Positions 31,711 through 40,733 of a stretch of DNA of 64,000 nucleotides are shown piece after piece (the first letter of the stretch is position 1; the number at the start of each line of letters is the position of its first letter). The DNA is from an uncultured Chloroflexota bacterium. Lineage in GTDB: Bacteria > Chloroflexota > Chloroflexia > Thermomicrobiales > UBA6265. The position numbers and the translations under genes are program-made. The stretch is from the NCBI GenBank assembly GCA_937901745.1, contig CALGSZ010000057.1, positions 62,001 through 126,000 on the forward strand, given 5' to 3'. The notes under the pieces are model-generated. The model was not told the DNA's origin. It did no database searches and worked only from the letters and a program-made list of their open reading frames with translations.

Positions 31711-32577
31711 ATGGCCTCGGTTGCCGCCCATCTGCCAGCTACGCCACATCGCCGCCGCAAGATTCGGCTCGGCCGCATCGTGCTGATGGCCGTGCTCCTG
31801 CTGGCGATGGCGTTCTACTTGATGCCCGTCTACGTCATGCTGATGAACGGGCTCAAGGACAAGTCGTACATGACGCTCCACGACATGTGGAAGCTGCCGC
31901 GCGATCTCTCCGGCGGCGGTTTCGGTTACGCCTGGGACGCGCTGCGCCCGAACCTCGGCAATAGCTTCAAGATGGCGATCCCGGCGACGGTCATCTCAGC
32001 GATCATTGGCGCGATCAATGGCTACCTCTTTTCGAAGTGGAAGTTTCGCGGCTCTGATGTCATCTTCATCCTGATCCTCTTCGGGATGTTCATTCCATAT
32101 CAGAGCATCCTGATCCCGCTGATCGAGACGCTCCAAGAGATCGGGCTTTACGGCAAGTGGTACGGTTTGGTCGCCGTCCATGTGATCTATGGGATTCCGG
32201 TGACCTCGCTCGTCTTCCGGAACTACTTCTCAAACGTCCCGAATGAATTAGTCGAGGCGGCGCGAATTGACGGCGCCGGGATCATTGGAATCTTCCGGCA
32301 GATCATGCTACCCCTCTCCGCGCCAGCGTTCGTCGTCGTTGGAATCTTTCAATTCACGAACATCTGGAACGACTTTCTGTTCGGCGTGACTGTCGTCTTC
32401 GATCCGCGCAACCAGCCGATCACGGTCGCGCTGAACAACCTATCGGGGACGAATTCGGTGGACTGGACGGTCGTGATGGCCGGCGCGGTCGTCGCCGCGT
32501 TGCCGACGCTCGTCGTCTATATCCTGCTCGGCCGCTTCTTCATCCGCGGCCTGCTGGCTGGCTCGATGAAGGGGTAG
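31711..32577 (+). CDS. sugar ABC transporter permease (MalG-like)
   Basis: This encodes 288 residues from ATG 31711, two bases after the previous stop; a TTG overlapping that stop is also in frame. GAAGGTG in the end of the upstream gene can serve as ribosome site. It has six helices. The EAA loop reads VEAARIDGAGIIGIFRQI, with the EAA-x3-G core, and the C-terminus is the typical FIRGLLAGSMKG. It is the partner of the MalF-like permease. Confidence 0.92.
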   Translation: MASVAAHLPATPHRRRKIRLGRIVLMAVLLLAMAFYLMPVYVMLMNGLKDKSYMTLHDMWKLPRDLSGGGFGYAWDALRPNLGNSFKMAIPATVISAIIGAINGYLFSKWKFRGSDVIFILILFGMFIPYQSILIPLIETLQEIGLYGKWYGLVAVHVIYGIPVTSLVFRNYFSNVPNELVEAARIDGAGIIGIFRQIMLPLSAPAFVVVGIFQFTNIWNDFLFGVTVVFDPRNQPITVALNNLSGTNSVDWTVVMAGAVVAALPTLVVYILLGRFFIRGLLAGSMKG

Positions 32578-32583
32578 CTCCCA

Positions 32584-34092
32584 TTGTCATACGACGTCGT
32601 CATCATCGGAACCGGCGCCGGCGGCGGCACCCTCGCCTACGCGCTGCGCGACTCCGGCGCGAAGATCCTTCTTCTAGAGCGTGGCGATTTCTTGCCGGAG
32701 GAGCCGGAAAACTGGAGCCCGGAAGCGCTTTTCCTCGAAGGTAGGTACAAAGCGCTAGAGCGTTGGCAGAACGCGGACGGCGGCACCTTCCGTCCCGGCG
32801 TCTACTACTGGGTCGGCGGCAACACGAAAGTCTACGGCGCCGCGTTGCCACGCTTGCGCCGGGAGGATTTTGCCCCGCTGGAGCACGAAGGGGGCCTGTC
32901 GCCCGGCTGGCCGATCTCCTACGAGGACCTCGAGCCCTACTACGCGCGGGCGGAGGAAATCTATTGGGTTCACGGCGAGGCGGGAACCGATCCGACCGAG
33001 CCGCCGCGCTCCGGACCATACCCGTTCCCGCCGATTCCGCAGGATCCGTACATGGACGAGCTTGCGGAGCGCCTGCGCGCGCAGGGGCTCCGCCCCTTCC
33101 GGCTTCCCGTCGGTCTCGACTATCGGACTGGCGGCCGGTGCATTCGATGCCAAACGTGCGATGCCTTCCCCTGCCGAGTGCGTGCCAAAGCCGACGCGGA
33201 GGTCTGTGCCGTGCGTCCCGCGCTGGAGCGGCCAAATGTCGAGCTTTGGACCAACGCCTACGCTCGCCGGCTGCTGACGGATGAAACGGGCCGGACTGTC
33301 ACCGCTGTCGAAGTGGATCGGGGCGGCGAGACGTTGACGGTGACCGCCGGCACGTTTGTCGTCAGTTGCGGGGCGGTGAACTCGGCGGCGCTGCTACTGC
33401 GCTCCGCCAACGCCGCGCATCCGAACGGATTGGCGAACAGCAGCGGACTCGTCGGCCGGAATTACATGGTCCACAACAACTCGGTCCTGATCGCCATCGA
33501 TCCGAGGCGACGCAACCCGACGATTTTCCAGAAGACGCTCTCCATCAACGACTTCTATCTGCGCGGGCCGGATTGGCCGTATCCGCTCGGCAATCTCCAG
33601 CCGGTCGGCAAGGTGCAGGCGGCGATGCTGGCAAGCGTGTTGCGGCGTGTGCCGCGTGGGGTGCTGGCCGAGACCGCCGCCCACAGCAGCGATTGGTGGG
33701 TGATGTCCGAGGATTTGCCCGATCCGGCGAACCGCGTCACGGTCGCGTCCGACGGCACGATCCGCATCCGCTGGCGGCCGACCAATGTGGCGACGCATCG
33801 CCGGCTGCTCGCCGAGGCGAAGCGGATATTCCGCGAGGCGGGCTACCCGATCGTGCTTACTCGGACGATGGGGATCGAGACGAACTCGCATCAGGTGGGC
33901 ACGTTGCGCTTCGGGCTCGACCCGGCGACGTCGGTGCTCGATCCGCTCTGTAAGGCGCACGACCTCGACAACCTCTACGTCGTGGATGCGTCGTTCTTCC
34001 CGTCGTCGGCCGCCGTCAACCCGGCGTTGACCATCGTCGCGCAGGCGTTGCGCGTCGCTGACCACCTCCAGGGACGTCCTCTCATGCGCTGA
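32584..34092 (+). CDS. GMC family oxidoreductase
   Basis: This encodes 502 residues from TTG 32584, 6 bp after the permease stop. The FAD loop GTGAGGG lies near the N-terminus, LLLERGD forms the end of the ADP-binding fold, and VGGNTKVYGA is the second flavin segment. The catalytic His is in TNSHQVGTLRFG and the paired Asn in AVNPALTIVAQA. A compact cysteine cluster CIRCQTCDAFPC lies at about 180-191. There is no signal peptide. Context in the sugar operon suggests oxidation of the imported sugar or inositol. It differs from the upstream GMC fusion in lacking the subunit 3 domain. Confidence 0.88.
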   Translation: MSYDVVIIGTGAGGGTLAYALRDSGAKILLLERGDFLPEEPENWSPEALFLEGRYKALERWQNADGGTFRPGVYYWVGGNTKVYGAALPRLRREDFAPLEHEGGLSPGWPISYEDLEPYYARAEEIYWVHGEAGTDPTEPPRSGPYPFPPIPQDPYMDELAERLRAQGLRPFRLPVGLDYRTGGRCIRCQTCDAFPCRVRAKADAEVCAVRPALERPNVELWTNAYARRLLTDETGRTVTAVEVDRGGETLTVTAGTFVVSCGAVNSAALLLRSANAAHPNGLANSSGLVGRNYMVHNNSVLIAIDPRRRNPTIFQKTLSINDFYLRGPDWPYPLGNLQPVGKVQAAMLASVLRRVPRGVLAETAAHSSDWWVMSEDLPDPANRVTVASDGTIRIRWRPTNVATHRRLLAEAKRIFREAGYPIVLTRTMGIETNSHQVGTLRFGLDPATSVLDPLCKAHDLDNLYVVDASFFPSSAAVNPALTIVAQALRVADHLQGRPLMR

Positions 34093-34228
34093 TGATGACT
34101 TCCGGTGTCTTGGCGTCGCGCTCGGGGTATCGGCCATACTGGGCTGCGGGGCCGGCTCCGCGCCGGCTGACTGACAGCAGGTTGCGCCGGCGTAGTCATT
34201 CGATCAGCGATTGGCGAGTGTGTACCGC

Positions 34229-35299
34229 ATGCCTGAGACGGAGCTTGAGCAGGTTGTCGCGCCAAAGCACGTGTTGATCACGGGTGGTGCCGGCTTCCTG
34301 GGCATCAACTTGACGCGTTACCTCCTGGCGCGCGGCGTCGGCGTCACCTCGCTCGATATCGCCGAGTTCACCTATCCCGAACGCGATCGGGTGCGCGTGA
34401 TCCGCGGAGACATCCGCGACCGGACGGCTGTCGCTCGCGCGCTCGAGGGGTGCGATGCCGTGGTCCACGCCGCGGCGGCGCTGCCGCTCTACTCGAAGGA
34501 GGACATCTACACGACCGACGTGGTCGGGACGCGCAACGTCCTGGACGAAGCGTGCCGCGCCGGTGTGCGTCGCGTCGTGCACATCTCCTCGACCGCGGTC
34601 TACGGCATCCCGGATCACCACCCGCTGCGCGAGGAAGACCGGCTCGAAGGCGTCGGTCCGTATGGTCAGGCAAAGATCCAGGCCGAGATGATCGCGCTCG
34701 AGTACCGGGCGAAGGGGATGGTGGTCCCGATCCTGCGACCGAAGTCGTTTATCGGGCCGGAGCGCCTGGGCGTCTTTTCGCTCCTCTACGATTGGGCGCT
34801 GGAGGGACGCAACTTCCCGGTTCTGGGCAACGGCCGGAACCGGTATCAGTTTCTCGATGTCGAGGATCTCTGCGAGGCGATCTGGCTTTGCCTGACGCTG
34901 CCGGAGACGCGGGTAGACGACACCTTCAACATCGGCGCCAAAGAGTTCGGCACGATCCGCGATGACTACCAGGCAGTGCTGGACGCCGCGGGTCACGGCA
35001 AGCGCATCGTCACCATCCCGGCCACGCCGGCGATCTTGATCCTGCGCCTACTCGAGAAGATCGGGGTGTCGCCGCTGTACAAGTGGGTCTACGAGACGGT
35101 CGCCAAGGATTCGTTCGTGGCGATCGATAAGGCTCGCGAGCAGCTAGGGTGGGAGCCGCGCTACTCGAACAAGGAGGCGCTGCTCCGAAATTTCGAGTGG
35201 TACCAGGCAAACCGGGAACGCTTCGCCAACCAAGCCGGGATCAGTCATCGCGTGCCGTGGAAGCAGGGGGCGCTCGCGCTAGCGAAGCGTCTTTTCTGA
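34229..35299 (+). CDS. NAD-dependent epimerase/dehydratase (extended SDR)
   Basis: This encodes 356 residues from ATG 34229; a TTG at 34211 would add six. The cofactor loop is TGGAGFLG near residue 20. HAAA follows, then the catalytic region SSTAVYG with YGQAK as the Tyr-x3-Lys pair at about 150. An extra C-terminal segment from about 275 (ILRLLEKIGVSPLYKW) resembles the membrane-proximal part of the 3-beta-HSD/DprE2-like and UbiA-associated SDRs. Substrate is unknown, probably a nucleotide sugar or a lipid-linked sugar. It is followed after 21 bp by a UbiA prenyltransferase, so the two may act together. Confidence 0.82.
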   Translation: MPETELEQVVAPKHVLITGGAGFLGINLTRYLLARGVGVTSLDIAEFTYPERDRVRVIRGDIRDRTAVARALEGCDAVVHAAAALPLYSKEDIYTTDVVGTRNVLDEACRAGVRRVVHISSTAVYGIPDHHPLREEDRLEGVGPYGQAKIQAEMIALEYRAKGMVVPILRPKSFIGPERLGVFSLLYDWALEGRNFPVLGNGRNRYQFLDVEDLCEAIWLCLTLPETRVDDTFNIGAKEFGTIRDDYQAVLDAAGHGKRIVTIPATPAILILRLLEKIGVSPLYKWVYETVAKDSFVAIDKAREQLGWEPRYSNKEALLRNFEWYQANRERFANQAGISHRVPWKQGALALAKRLF

Positions 35300-35320
35300 A
35301 GCCGCCCGAGGGAGCGCGGA

Positions 35321-36322
35321 GTGAGCGCGCCAGAAACGACACAGCGTCAACACGCGGCCAGGGAAATGAGATCGGCGTCCGGCCGGAGGCTCGTGCCCAT
35401 GCCTGGGCGGCGCGTGCGCGACTCACTGGCAGCGGGACAGGCGGCGCGCGATGTAAGGCTGCCGCCGCTGATCCGCGCGCTCCGGCCGCTCCAGTGGTCG
35501 AAGAATGCGCTCGTCTTCGCCGCGCTCGTCTTTGACCGGAAAGTCTTCGAGCTCGATCCGCTGGCGCGTAGCGTCGCGGCCGCGTTGGTCTTCTGCGCGG
35601 TCAGCAGCGGCATCTACTTGATCAACGATCTGCGCGATATCGAGCAAGACCGGCTGCATCCGATCAAGCGTCAGCGGCCGATCGCGGCGGGAGAGATTCC
35701 GGAGGGTCAGGCCTGGGCACTGGCGGCTGTGCTGCTGGTCGGTGGGTTGCTTGGCGCGTTTGCGATCCGGCCGGCCTTGGCGCTGGTGATCGCCGGCTAC
35801 CTCGCGCTGATGATCGCCTACACGCACGGCTTAAAGCGGCTGGTGATCGTTGACGTCTTCGCGATCGCGGCTGGGTTCGTGCTGCGGGCGGCGGGCGGCG
35901 CCGTCGCCATCAGCGTGCCGATCTCCCCCTGGCTGTACGTTTGCACGATGCTGCTGGCGCTCTTCCTCGGCTTCGGCAAGCGGCGCCATGAGCTATCAGT
36001 GCTTCAGGAGAGCGCGGCAGACCACCGGGCAAATCTCGACGCGTATTCGATCCCGCTGCTGGATCAGATCATCTCCGTCGTCGCCTCCGCGACGGTAATG
36101 GCCTACTCCCTCTATACCTTCGATGCCCCGACGGTGCCGGACAATCACGCGATGATGCTGACCATCCCGTTCGTTGTCTACGCGATTTTCCGGTACCTCT
36201 ACTTGGTCTACCGGAAGGATCTGGGGGGCAGCCCGGAGGTCTTGCTCGTAACCGACCGGCCGCTCCTCTTCTGCATCATCGGCTGGGCGCTCACGAGCAC
36301 GGCCATTCTCTACTGGGCCTAG
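35321..36322 (+). CDS. UbiA family prenyltransferase, decaprenyl-phosphate phosphoribosyltransferase-like
   Basis: This encodes 333 residues from GTG 35321 with GAGGGAG upstream. After a 45-residue basic N-terminus come eight to nine membrane helices. The first aspartate-rich motif reads NDLRDIEQDRLHPIKRQRPIAAG, split here as NDLRDIEQD and the HPIKRQRPIAAG stretch. The second motif includes YTHGLKRL then the KRRHEL region. HPxKRxRPIAAG is characteristic of DPPR synthase, which joins polyprenyl phosphate and PRPP for arabinan precursor synthesis. The final enzyme function is an inference from that motif. Confidence 0.8.
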   Translation: MSAPETTQRQHAAREMRSASGRRLVPMPGRRVRDSLAAGQAARDVRLPPLIRALRPLQWSKNALVFAALVFDRKVFELDPLARSVAAALVFCAVSSGIYLINDLRDIEQDRLHPIKRQRPIAAGEIPEGQAWALAAVLLVGGLLGAFAIRPALALVIAGYLALMIAYTHGLKRLVIVDVFAIAAGFVLRAAGGAVAISVPISPWLYVCTMLLALFLGFGKRRHELSVLQESAADHRANLDAYSIPLLDQIISVVASATVMAYSLYTFDAPTVPDNHAMMLTIPFVVYAIFRYLYLVYRKDLGGSPEVLLVTDRPLLFCIIGWALTSTAILYWA

Positions 36323-36326
36323 GGCG

Positions 36327-37901
36327 CTAGCCGCGTCGCTCCCCCGTCGTCGCGGTGACCGGGTTGAGGGCGCCTCGCCAGGAGGCTCGCCGTCCCTGGC
36401 GCTCTGGCAGGCCGGTGATGCCAGCGATCACCGCTGCCGCACGGGCTACCGCCTCATCAGGCTCCAGCTCACCCACGATCGCACTCTCGAACATCCGGCC
36501 GATCTGAGCGGAGACGCGCTGGTACTCGACGAGCGGCCAGCGCGACCGGGCGTGGCTGGCGAGATCGGCGGTCGCCGCGTGGAAGGGATCGGGATCGACA
36601 GCCATCGCCTTGGTTCCGGAAATGGTCGGCGGGTTTTGGCCTGTGCGGCGGCAGAACTCGCGCACGATCTCCGGCCGGCAAGCCCGAACGATCAGCTCCA
36701 TCGCGAGCGTCGGGTGCCGCGACTGGCGAAAGATGGCGTAGCTGAGGCCGCCGACGAGGGTCGCTGGGGAGCCGCCAGGTCCGGCAGGAATGGGAGCAAG
36801 GCCGACGCGCTGGTTGAACTCCTCGTCGCTCCATCCCGCGGCGCTCTGGATCAATCTCCGCTCATAGCTGCCGCCAAGCGCCATCGCGACGGAGCCCGCG
36901 GCGAAGGCGAGCGCCGGTCCGTTCCACGGCAATGACACGACCTCGGGCGCCGCGACGCGATGCCGCCGGACCAGGTCGGCGACGAACGTGACGGCGCGCT
37001 GAGCGGCCGGGCTGTTGAGGACGACGCGCCCACCATTGATCACGTCGGCTCCGGCGGACCAGAGGACCGGCAGGAGCTGGTAGGTCGTCGTCTCGCCCGC
37101 CCCCGGCCCCGCGAGGAAGGCGAGCGGATAGTTGGCCAGACCGTAGCGGGTCCGAACGGCCGGCGACCGGAAGTGACGAGCCCGGTCCAGCCACTCGTCC
37201 CAGCTGCGCGGTGGCTCCAAGCCCTCCTGCTCGAACCAGTCTTTGCGATACCAGAGGAGGGCGATGTCGGCGTCCGCCGGCGCCGCGTAGAGCTCTCCGT
37301 CAACCGTGTGCAGGGCGCGTATCTGCGGCACCATGTCGGTTGCGAGCTCCTCCGCGCGGTGGACGTCGATGGCGTTGAGCGCCTGGAGGTAACCGCGGTC
37401 GGCGAACTCGGCGACCCAGACGGAATCGATCAGCGAGAGATCGGAGACCGTCCCCTGCGCCACGGCCAGCGTCAAGTGTGAGCGAAGGTGGACGAAATCG
37501 ACGATCCCGAATCGGAGGCGGACCGGCTGGTCCGGGTGCTCCGCGTTCCACAGCTGCGCCGCTTGTTGCAGTGGCCAGCACCACCGGCTCCCTGTCAACG
37601 TAACGGTCAGCTCGATCGCCTCGCGCCCGCCGGCGCTCTCGGTGGGCTGGCTGACGAACGTCCCGCGACCGGGATAGCGGACGAGCAAGCCTTCCTCGGT
37701 CAGGCGCTTGAGCGCGCGGCGCACCGGAGTCCGGCTGACGCCGAGCTGCGCGCAGAGCTCCTGCTCGGTTGGGAGCCTATCGCCGGGCTTGAGCTCACCC
37801 TGCTCGATCTGCTGCCGGATGCGCGCCGCGAGCTGCCGCGCCACCGGCATCGGGCCGTCCCGCTCGACCTTGATGTCAGTTCCCCCGTCTCGTATCGGCA
37901 T
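36327..37901 (-). CDS. GntR-type regulator fused to a family 1 solute-binding-protein domain
   Basis: This encodes 524 residues from ATG 37901, with GGACGGAG upstream. Residues 18-85 are a GntR winged helix-turn-helix (GDRLPTEQELCAQLGVSRTP, then VRRALKRLTEEGLLVRYPG and GTFV). From about 95 to 490 the protein is a family 1 sugar-binding protein (VDGELYAAPADADIALLWYR, the WDEWLDRA helix, VAMALGGSYE). It lacks any signal peptide, so it should stay in the cytoplasm and use the binding-protein fold as effector sensor. It is divergent from a sugar ABC operon with its own exported binding protein, the likely target. GntR proteins normally carry FCD, UTRA or aminotransferase-like domains, so this architecture is uncommon. 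Confidence 0.88.
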   Translation of the reverse strand: MPIRDGGTDIKVERDGPMPVARQLAARIRQQIEQGELKPGDRLPTEQELCAQLGVSRTPVRRALKRLTEEGLLVRYPGRGTFVSQPTESAGGREAIELTVTLTGSRWCWPLQQAAQLWNAEHPDQPVRLRFGIVDFVHLRSHLTLAVAQGTVSDLSLIDSVWVAEFADRGYLQALNAIDVHRAEELATDMVPQIRALHTVDGELYAAPADADIALLWYRKDWFEQEGLEPPRSWDEWLDRARHFRSPAVRTRYGLANYPLAFLAGPGAGETTTYQLLPVLWSAGADVINGGRVVLNSPAAQRAVTFVADLVRRHRVAAPEVVSLPWNGPALAFAAGSVAMALGGSYERRLIQSAAGWSDEEFNQRVGLAPIPAGPGGSPATLVGGLSYAIFRQSRHPTLAMELIVRACRPEIVREFCRRTGQNPPTISGTKAMAVDPDPFHAATADLASHARSRWPLVEYQRVSAQIGRMFESAIVGELEPDEAVARAAAVIAGITGLPERQGRRASWRGALNPVTATTGERRG

Positions 37902-38075
37902 GCACTCCGTCCTTGGGCGGTTCGGGCCCCTTGGTGCATTTGCTCCTTTGTTACATAGTAGCGCCTTCCCTTCCCTGGCGAAAGAGTCTGAGGGATGGAA
38001 TATGATGCCCAGAATATCGGCAGAATCAAGGACAAGACTTGTGCGCCTTGCACGGGGGCGAGCGACTCATCCATG

Positions 38076-38137
38076 CCAATAGTAGAGACCAATAGATACC
38101 AAAGTATTGACAATGAGTGGCCATTGAGCTACTTTGG
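38076..38137 (+). promoter_or_regulatory. promoter and operator between the GntR-SBP gene and the second sugar ABC operon
   Basis: TTGACA (38107-38112), a 17-bp spacer and TACTTT (38130-38135) form a strong promoter. CCAAAGTA (38099-38106) and its exact complement TACTTTGG (38130-38137) flank it, with CAATG/CATTG (38111-38115, 38122-38126) nested, so the dyad covers both boxes. Just upstream are two direct copies of CCAATAG (38076, 38089), 13 bp apart. This fits repression by the adjacent GntR-SBP protein. Elsewhere in the 37902-38268 gap is an AT-rich GTTACATAGTAG near 37951 that may belong to the regulator's own promoter, and GGAGG before the start at 38269. Confidence 0.6.
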
Positions 38138-38268
38138 CGCCACCGATTGACTTCACATGGGTCCTTGTCGCCTGAGCCTAGAAAGGAGGAGAGAGGCACC
38201 CGCGGAAAGAGACCGGGAACTGCTGGGTGATAGGTTGGCTCGTTCGCGTAGGCCGATGGAGGTAAGCG

Positions 38269-39642
38269 ATGGGCAATGATGCCTGGCGTGATCTCGTAAG
38301 AAAGCTACGCAGCCGACGAATCGATCGCCGCGAGTTCATGAAGCGGGCGAGTGCGCTCGGCGCCGGAGCGATGGCAATCAGCGGTGCGCTCCGGCAGGTG
38401 CCGACGCGAGCGCAGGAGCCGACGACAGTCACGTTCTGGACGACCTTCACCGATCCCGACCTCAGCATCCTGCAGAGCATGGTCGAGACCTACAACAGCC
38501 AGGCGCAGGGGCACCAAGTCGAGCTGGTCCAGATTCCCCCGGCGCAGGTCACCGACGTCACCAAGCTGATGACCGCGGTGCGCGGTGGCACGGGGCCCGA
38601 TGTCTACCACCTCGACCGCTTCATCGTCGCTCAGAGAGCCGCCGATGGGTTGCTGCAGGACTTGAGCGGTCTCGGCGCCGATCTCAGCCCCTACATCGCG
38701 TTCGCTCGGGCCGAGGCGACCTTCAACGGCAAACCCTACGCGCTGCCGTTCGACACGGACGCTCGCGCGCTCTATTACCGGCACGATCTCCTCCAGTCCG
38801 CCGGAATCGATCCGGCCGAGCTGGACCCGGCGAACGGTCCGGTCACGTGGGATCGGATCGCCGAGATTGCCGGGCCGCTGAATCAACAGGATTCTGCCGG
38901 CAACTACACGCGGATGGGCTTTATCCCCTGGGTCAATCAAGGCTGGCACTACACCTTCGGCTTCTCTTGGGGCGCGAGCTTCTTCGATGAGGCGACGTGT
39001 ACCGTGACGCCCGACGAGCAGGCGATGGTGGACGCCTCGACCTGGGTCCAGAACTACTGCATCGAGCTCGACGCCGCCAAAGTCAATGCCTTCGGCGGAC
39101 CGACGATGCAGCCAGGCTTCCCCGTGCAGCAGCATCCTTTCATCGTCGGCACGCTGGCGATGCAGATCACGGGCGACTGGGCGATCAACCAAATGGAGAC
39201 CTACGCCCCGGATGCCGAGTACGGCATCACCTGGATGCCCGTGCCGAAGGAAGGCGACCAGTCGGTGACCTGGGCCGGCGGTTGGTCGGTCGTCATCCCG
39301 CAGGGCGCCAAGCACGTCGAAGAGGCGTGGACGTTCATGCAGTGGTTCGCGGGCGAGCCCGGACAGCGCATCTACACGAAGGAGAGCAAGCACCTGCCGA
39401 CGATCGAGGCGCTCCTCTCCGATACCGAGCTCTTCGAAGGGCGCCATCAATTCTTCGCGGAGCTGCTGCCGACGGCGAAGAACCGGCCTCCCCTGCCGGT
39501 TGGCGCCAAGTACTGGGACGAGCTGACGGTCGCCTGGCAGAAGATCTACCTCAACGAGGAAGAACCAGCCTCGGCGCTGGCTACCGTCAAGGAGCGGGTG
39601 CAGCCGGATCTGCAGCGCTTCTGCCCTATCGAGATGAGCTAG
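38269..39642 (+). CDS. sugar ABC transporter substrate-binding protein (Tat-type signal)
   Basis: This encodes 457 residues from ATG 38269 behind GGAGG. The signal RRIDRREFMKRASALGAGA at about 16-34 is of the twin-arginine type (RRxFMK), with a cleavage region near TRAQE. The mature part is a family 1 binding protein (VTFWTTFTDPDLSI, TGPDVYHLDRF, GDWAINQME, VTWAGGWSVVIP). It would bind an oligosaccharide or polyol. It is only distantly similar to the binding protein at 29 kb. Its likely regulator is encoded divergently. Confidence 0.92.
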   Translation: MGNDAWRDLVRKLRSRRIDRREFMKRASALGAGAMAISGALRQVPTRAQEPTTVTFWTTFTDPDLSILQSMVETYNSQAQGHQVELVQIPPAQVTDVTKLMTAVRGGTGPDVYHLDRFIVAQRAADGLLQDLSGLGADLSPYIAFARAEATFNGKPYALPFDTDARALYYRHDLLQSAGIDPAELDPANGPVTWDRIAEIAGPLNQQDSAGNYTRMGFIPWVNQGWHYTFGFSWGASFFDEATCTVTPDEQAMVDASTWVQNYCIELDAAKVNAFGGPTMQPGFPVQQHPFIVGTLAMQITGDWAINQMETYAPDAEYGITWMPVPKEGDQSVTWAGGWSVVIPQGAKHVEEAWTFMQWFAGEPGQRIYTKESKHLPTIEALLSDTELFEGRHQFFAELLPTAKNRPPLPVGAKYWDELTVAWQKIYLNEEEPASALATVKERVQPDLQRFCPIEMS

Positions 39643-39653
39643 AGCGGAAGCGC

Positions 39654-39685
39654 GGGGGCCAGGCCAACGTCTCGTCCTGGCCCCC
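39654..39685 (+). promoter_or_regulatory. hairpin between binding protein and permease genes
   Basis: GGGGGCCAGG (39654-39663) pairs exactly with CCTGGCCCCC (39676-39685) across a 12-base loop, starting 11 bases after the stop. This is the usual place for a 3' stabilising or partial-termination hairpin that keeps binding-protein mRNA above permease mRNA. Confidence 0.6.
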
Positions 39686-39746
39686 ACCCTCAATCCTCCC
39701 CATGCGATCAGGTGTGCCGATTGTGCAGTAGCGACGGAGGGGGCGA

Positions 39747-40700
39747 GTGGTAGCCGAGACCATCGTGGCGCCGTCACGCGCGCCGGCGAAACGCCGCGGA
39801 CATCTGCGGCTGAGCCGGCGTGAGCGTCGCAATCTTGCCGTCGGCCTCCTGTTCATCAGCCCGTGGCTGATCGGTTTTCTCGTCTTCCTCGTGTACCCAA
39901 TCGTCTACACCATCCGCATCAGCTTCACGCGCTACACCGGGTTTGGCGAGCCCGAGTGGATCGGCCTCGACAACTACCGGAACATGCTGCATGACGACCT
40001 CTTCTGGACGGCCGTCTACAACACGCTCTACTACACGGCGCTCGCGGTCCCGATCGGCGCGGTTGTGGCCATGATCCTCGCGCTGGCGATGAACCAGCCG
40101 CTGCCGGAGGTGCCGATTTACCGCGCGATCATCTATATCCCGTCGGTCATCCCGCTCTTCACGCTGACCTTCGTCTATCAGAACCTGGTTCATCCCACGC
40201 AGGGCGTCTTCAACCGGTTCCTCATTTGGCTCGGGCTACCGAACATCAACTGGTTCGGCGATCCGCGCTACGCCAAGCTGGCGCTCGTCCTCCTGGCGCA
40301 ATACGGAGCGGGGCAAGTTGCCGTCATTTTCCTGGCGGCGCTGAAGGGCATCCCGGCGTCGCTGTACGAGGCCGCGTCGCTGGATGGGGCGAGTGCCTGG
40401 CGCCGGTTCTGGGGGATTACCCTCCCGCTGATGACGCCGGTGATCCTCTACGACCTGATTCTCGGGGTGAGCCTGGGACTCCAAATCTTTACGCAGGTCT
40501 ACATCATCAGTGGCGATCCGCCCGGCGGCCCAGCGAACTCGACGCTCATGTATGTCGTGTACCTCTACAATAACGCCTTCCGCTTCGGCGCGATGGGGTA
40601 CGCCGCGGCGCTCGCCTGGGTCTTGTTCGTGGTCACATTGGTTCTTGCGCTGCTGATCTTCCGCTCGTCGCGGTGGTGGGTGCACTACGAGACGACCTGA
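39747..40700 (+). CDS. sugar ABC transporter permease (MalF/UgpA-like)
   Basis: This encodes 317 residues from GTG 39747, with GGAGGGGG upstream. It has six helices beginning at about 35. The EAA loop is YEAASLDGASAWRRFWGITLP at about 210-230, with EAA-x3-G intact. It pairs with the next gene product. A basic N-terminal segment (RRGHLRLSRRERR) precedes the first helix. Confidence 0.92.
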   Translation: MVAETIVAPSRAPAKRRGHLRLSRRERRNLAVGLLFISPWLIGFLVFLVYPIVYTIRISFTRYTGFGEPEWIGLDNYRNMLHDDLFWTAVYNTLYYTALAVPIGAVVAMILALAMNQPLPEVPIYRAIIYIPSVIPLFTLTFVYQNLVHPTQGVFNRFLIWLGLPNINWFGDPRYAKLALVLLAQYGAGQVAVIFLAALKGIPASLYEAASLDGASAWRRFWGITLPLMTPVILYDLILGVSLGLQIFTQVYIISGDPPGGPANSTLMYVVYLYNNAFRFGAMGYAAALAWVLFVVTLVLALLIFRSSRWWVHYETT

Positions 40701-40733
40701 CGACGCCGCTGACCGCTGCCCCAGGGGGATGGA

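Noticed and set aside
38305..39777. 490-residue open frame antisense to the second binding protein
   Set aside because: The sense strand encodes a complete Tat signal and binding protein; the antisense frame has no start context.
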